Source of the DNA: Muraenolepis orangiensis
Taxonomy: Eukaryota > Chordata > Actinopteri > Gadiformes > Muraenolepididae
Assembly (NCBI GenBank): GCA_027704905.1
Contig: CM050999.1
Location: 11,352,465-11,416,464 of the forward strand
DNA length: 64,000 bases
Direction of reading: 5' to 3'
Position numbers and translations under genes: made by a program
Part shown: positions 62,546-64,000 of the stretch, piece by piece
Layout of the letters: the number at the start of each line of letters is the position of its first letter
Position numbering within the stretch: the stretch's first letter is position 1
The notes under the pieces: model-generated
What the model saw: the letters and a program-made list of their open reading frames with translations, nothing else
Told to the model about the DNA's origin: nothing
Databases searched by the model: none

Positions 62546-63857
62546 AAGGGGGCTTTGAGTGGCTTTTCTAGCACAAGCACTAGGATGACGACAATATTGT
62601 ATAAACAAAAAAAACTTTAAAAAAAAACACAAACCAAGTATTGTGATGCAGCTGTCTGGATAGAACGAGACAGGGCAGTGAAACAATTACCATGTTTACC
62701 ATGTTTAAAATAGTCTCACACTGCGAGGTGAGGTCACTTTAGTACTTTCGTATTGAGACATAGCCACTGACCTTGTGTCGGTGTAACGTCAAATTCTAAC
62801 GAGTGCGTGTTCCGTTACCTTGACATCAGGGCCCAGCACAAAGATTTTGCCGTTTGCCCAAATGTATCGGTTAAATAAAGATTTCAAACTGAGAGACACG
62901 ACAACCACCTCAAAAAGAGAGTAGACAACGGACGGACAGGAGGCCAAACATATCTCCCTACTTGTCTCTCTCTGTGTCTCTCTCACGCTCTCTGTGTCTC
63001 TCTGTGTGTGTCTCTCTTTGTGTGTCTGTCTCGCGTATTTGTGTGTCTCTCTCTGCCTCTCTCTGAATCATCTGGAGTGACGTGGTCAGATAATGGACCG
63101 TCTTTAATCAGCTCAGTGGTCCTGATGCTGAGCCTGAACCGACCCGACGGGTCATCACACATCACTGTGAACCCGCCAACCCCCCCAGCCCCACCCCGGA
63201 TCCAAAATGGAGGACGGCCAACGGCTGGCAGTGGTCGTGTGGACCTCCTCTCTCTTAATGTGTGGGCGACATGGAGGGCGGAGCAGCGTGCTAAATGCTA
63301 AACGATCACGCTAATAAGACGGCCCCACTTGACGCTCGCTGCCCTTCCCCCAAGCCAGTTATTAAAAGGACTAATGCCTTTTTTTATAAAAAGATTTACA
63401 GATATCTTTTTTTTTTTTCTTAAAAAAAAAAAAGAGTGGCTGTTCCTATTAGGCAGGATGCCATGCGCTCACACGTAGCAATTAGGCAGATGCTAAAAAC
63501 ATGACTTAATAGACAAATAGGTTGGCGGTAGGGGAGGGGGGAGGTGGTGGTGCCAGGGTGAGCAGGTTCATCCTGATTTCCCGGCAATCGACACACTTTG
63601 GGGTTAAGGGTTAACACACGCGCAGCACTGACACACGCCACGACACCTAGCCGACCCTAAAAGAACGAACACACACACACACACACACACTCTTTGCGGC
63701 AGGAGCGGTGAGTCATCTCCTCATTCACGTCACAGACGGAGGAGCGCAACCTTTGACAGGATAGTTAGCGGCTGAAGAGGAGGACGCGGGCCTCTTATGG
63801 AGACCTTGTATTGGAGAAGAGGCTGCGCACGCCCCCCTCCCTGATACCAGTACCACC

Positions 63858-64000
63858 ACTATAGCCCTGGTGGCAGAGCGGGTTGCCTGGGAGCCGGAAG
63901 GTTGCCGGTTTGATCCTCGCCGTCGGTGGATGAATGACAGTATGAATGTGTGTATGAACGTGTGTGCGAGTATGCGTGTGAATGTGTGTATTAATGTGTA
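63858..64000 (+). mobile_element. tRNA-derived SINE head running off the window
   Basis: CCTGGTGGCAGAGCGGGTTG (A box) and GGTTGCCGGTTTGATCCTCG (B box) are followed by a TGAATG-rich tail that continues past the window end. Confidence 0.65.

Noticed and set aside
62789..63165. A possible missing N-terminal fndc3a exon
   Set aside because: The frames there do not contain the ILVQVNPGE or FTIRREDG blocks expected of FNDC3 N-termini, and none ends in the required phase with a donor.

Overview
This is a stretch of teleost fish nuclear DNA. It shows split genes with GT-AG introns, vertebrate gene families, tRNA-derived SINEs, CR1/L2/Rex1-type LINE remnants and a very high load of long, pure dinucleotide microsatellites and minisatellites. 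Such microsatellite density is known from gadiform (cod-like) genomes, so a gadiform is a reasonable but unproven guess. No bacterial or viral gene system is present.

Two protein-coding genes are supported, both on the minus strand. (1) fndc3a, the fibronectin type III domain containing 3A gene, occupies about 24.5-50.9 kb. I resolved 23 coding exons (about 1,215 residues) whose splice phases all agree. They run from a proline-rich N-terminal segment through nine FN3 domains to a C-terminal membrane anchor ending QYFVIK. The first coding exon or exons are missing and probably lie beyond base 64,000, so 50.9-64.0 kb is most likely 5' intron. (2) mlnr, the motilin receptor (class A GPCR), has two exons at 14.9-17.2 kb, immediately downstream of fndc3a in the same orientation. 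FNDC3A-MLNR is the human 13q14 neighbourhood; the paralogous pair FNDC3B-GHSR sits together on human 3q26, so the window is one side of an ancient genome-duplication pair.

Layout: 1-14.8 kb is gene-poor. It holds microsatellites, several short minisatellites, SINE and LINE debris, an old direct duplication (8.6-9.5 kb versus 12.3-12.7 kb) and a decayed THAP zinc-finger exon at 10.2 kb. 14.9-17.2 kb is mlnr. 17.8-21.5 kb holds three truncated LINE 3' ends. 21.6-24.5 kb is the probable fndc3a 3' UTR, with a CUG repeat and a long pyrimidine-rich minisatellite in the transcript sense. 24.5-50.9 kb is the fndc3a coding region, in which two introns consist almost entirely of minisatellite. 50.9-64 kb is repeat-rich intron with large arrays at 59.7-61.5 kb.

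The most interesting points are a 28-codon, almost purely acidic run in fndc3a coding exon 19; two introns filled by arrays whose transcript-strand unit carries a branch-point-like CTAAC, one apparently amplified from its own 3' splice site; and a pre-miRNA-like hairpin in an fndc3a intron. I found no clearly new multi-gene system.
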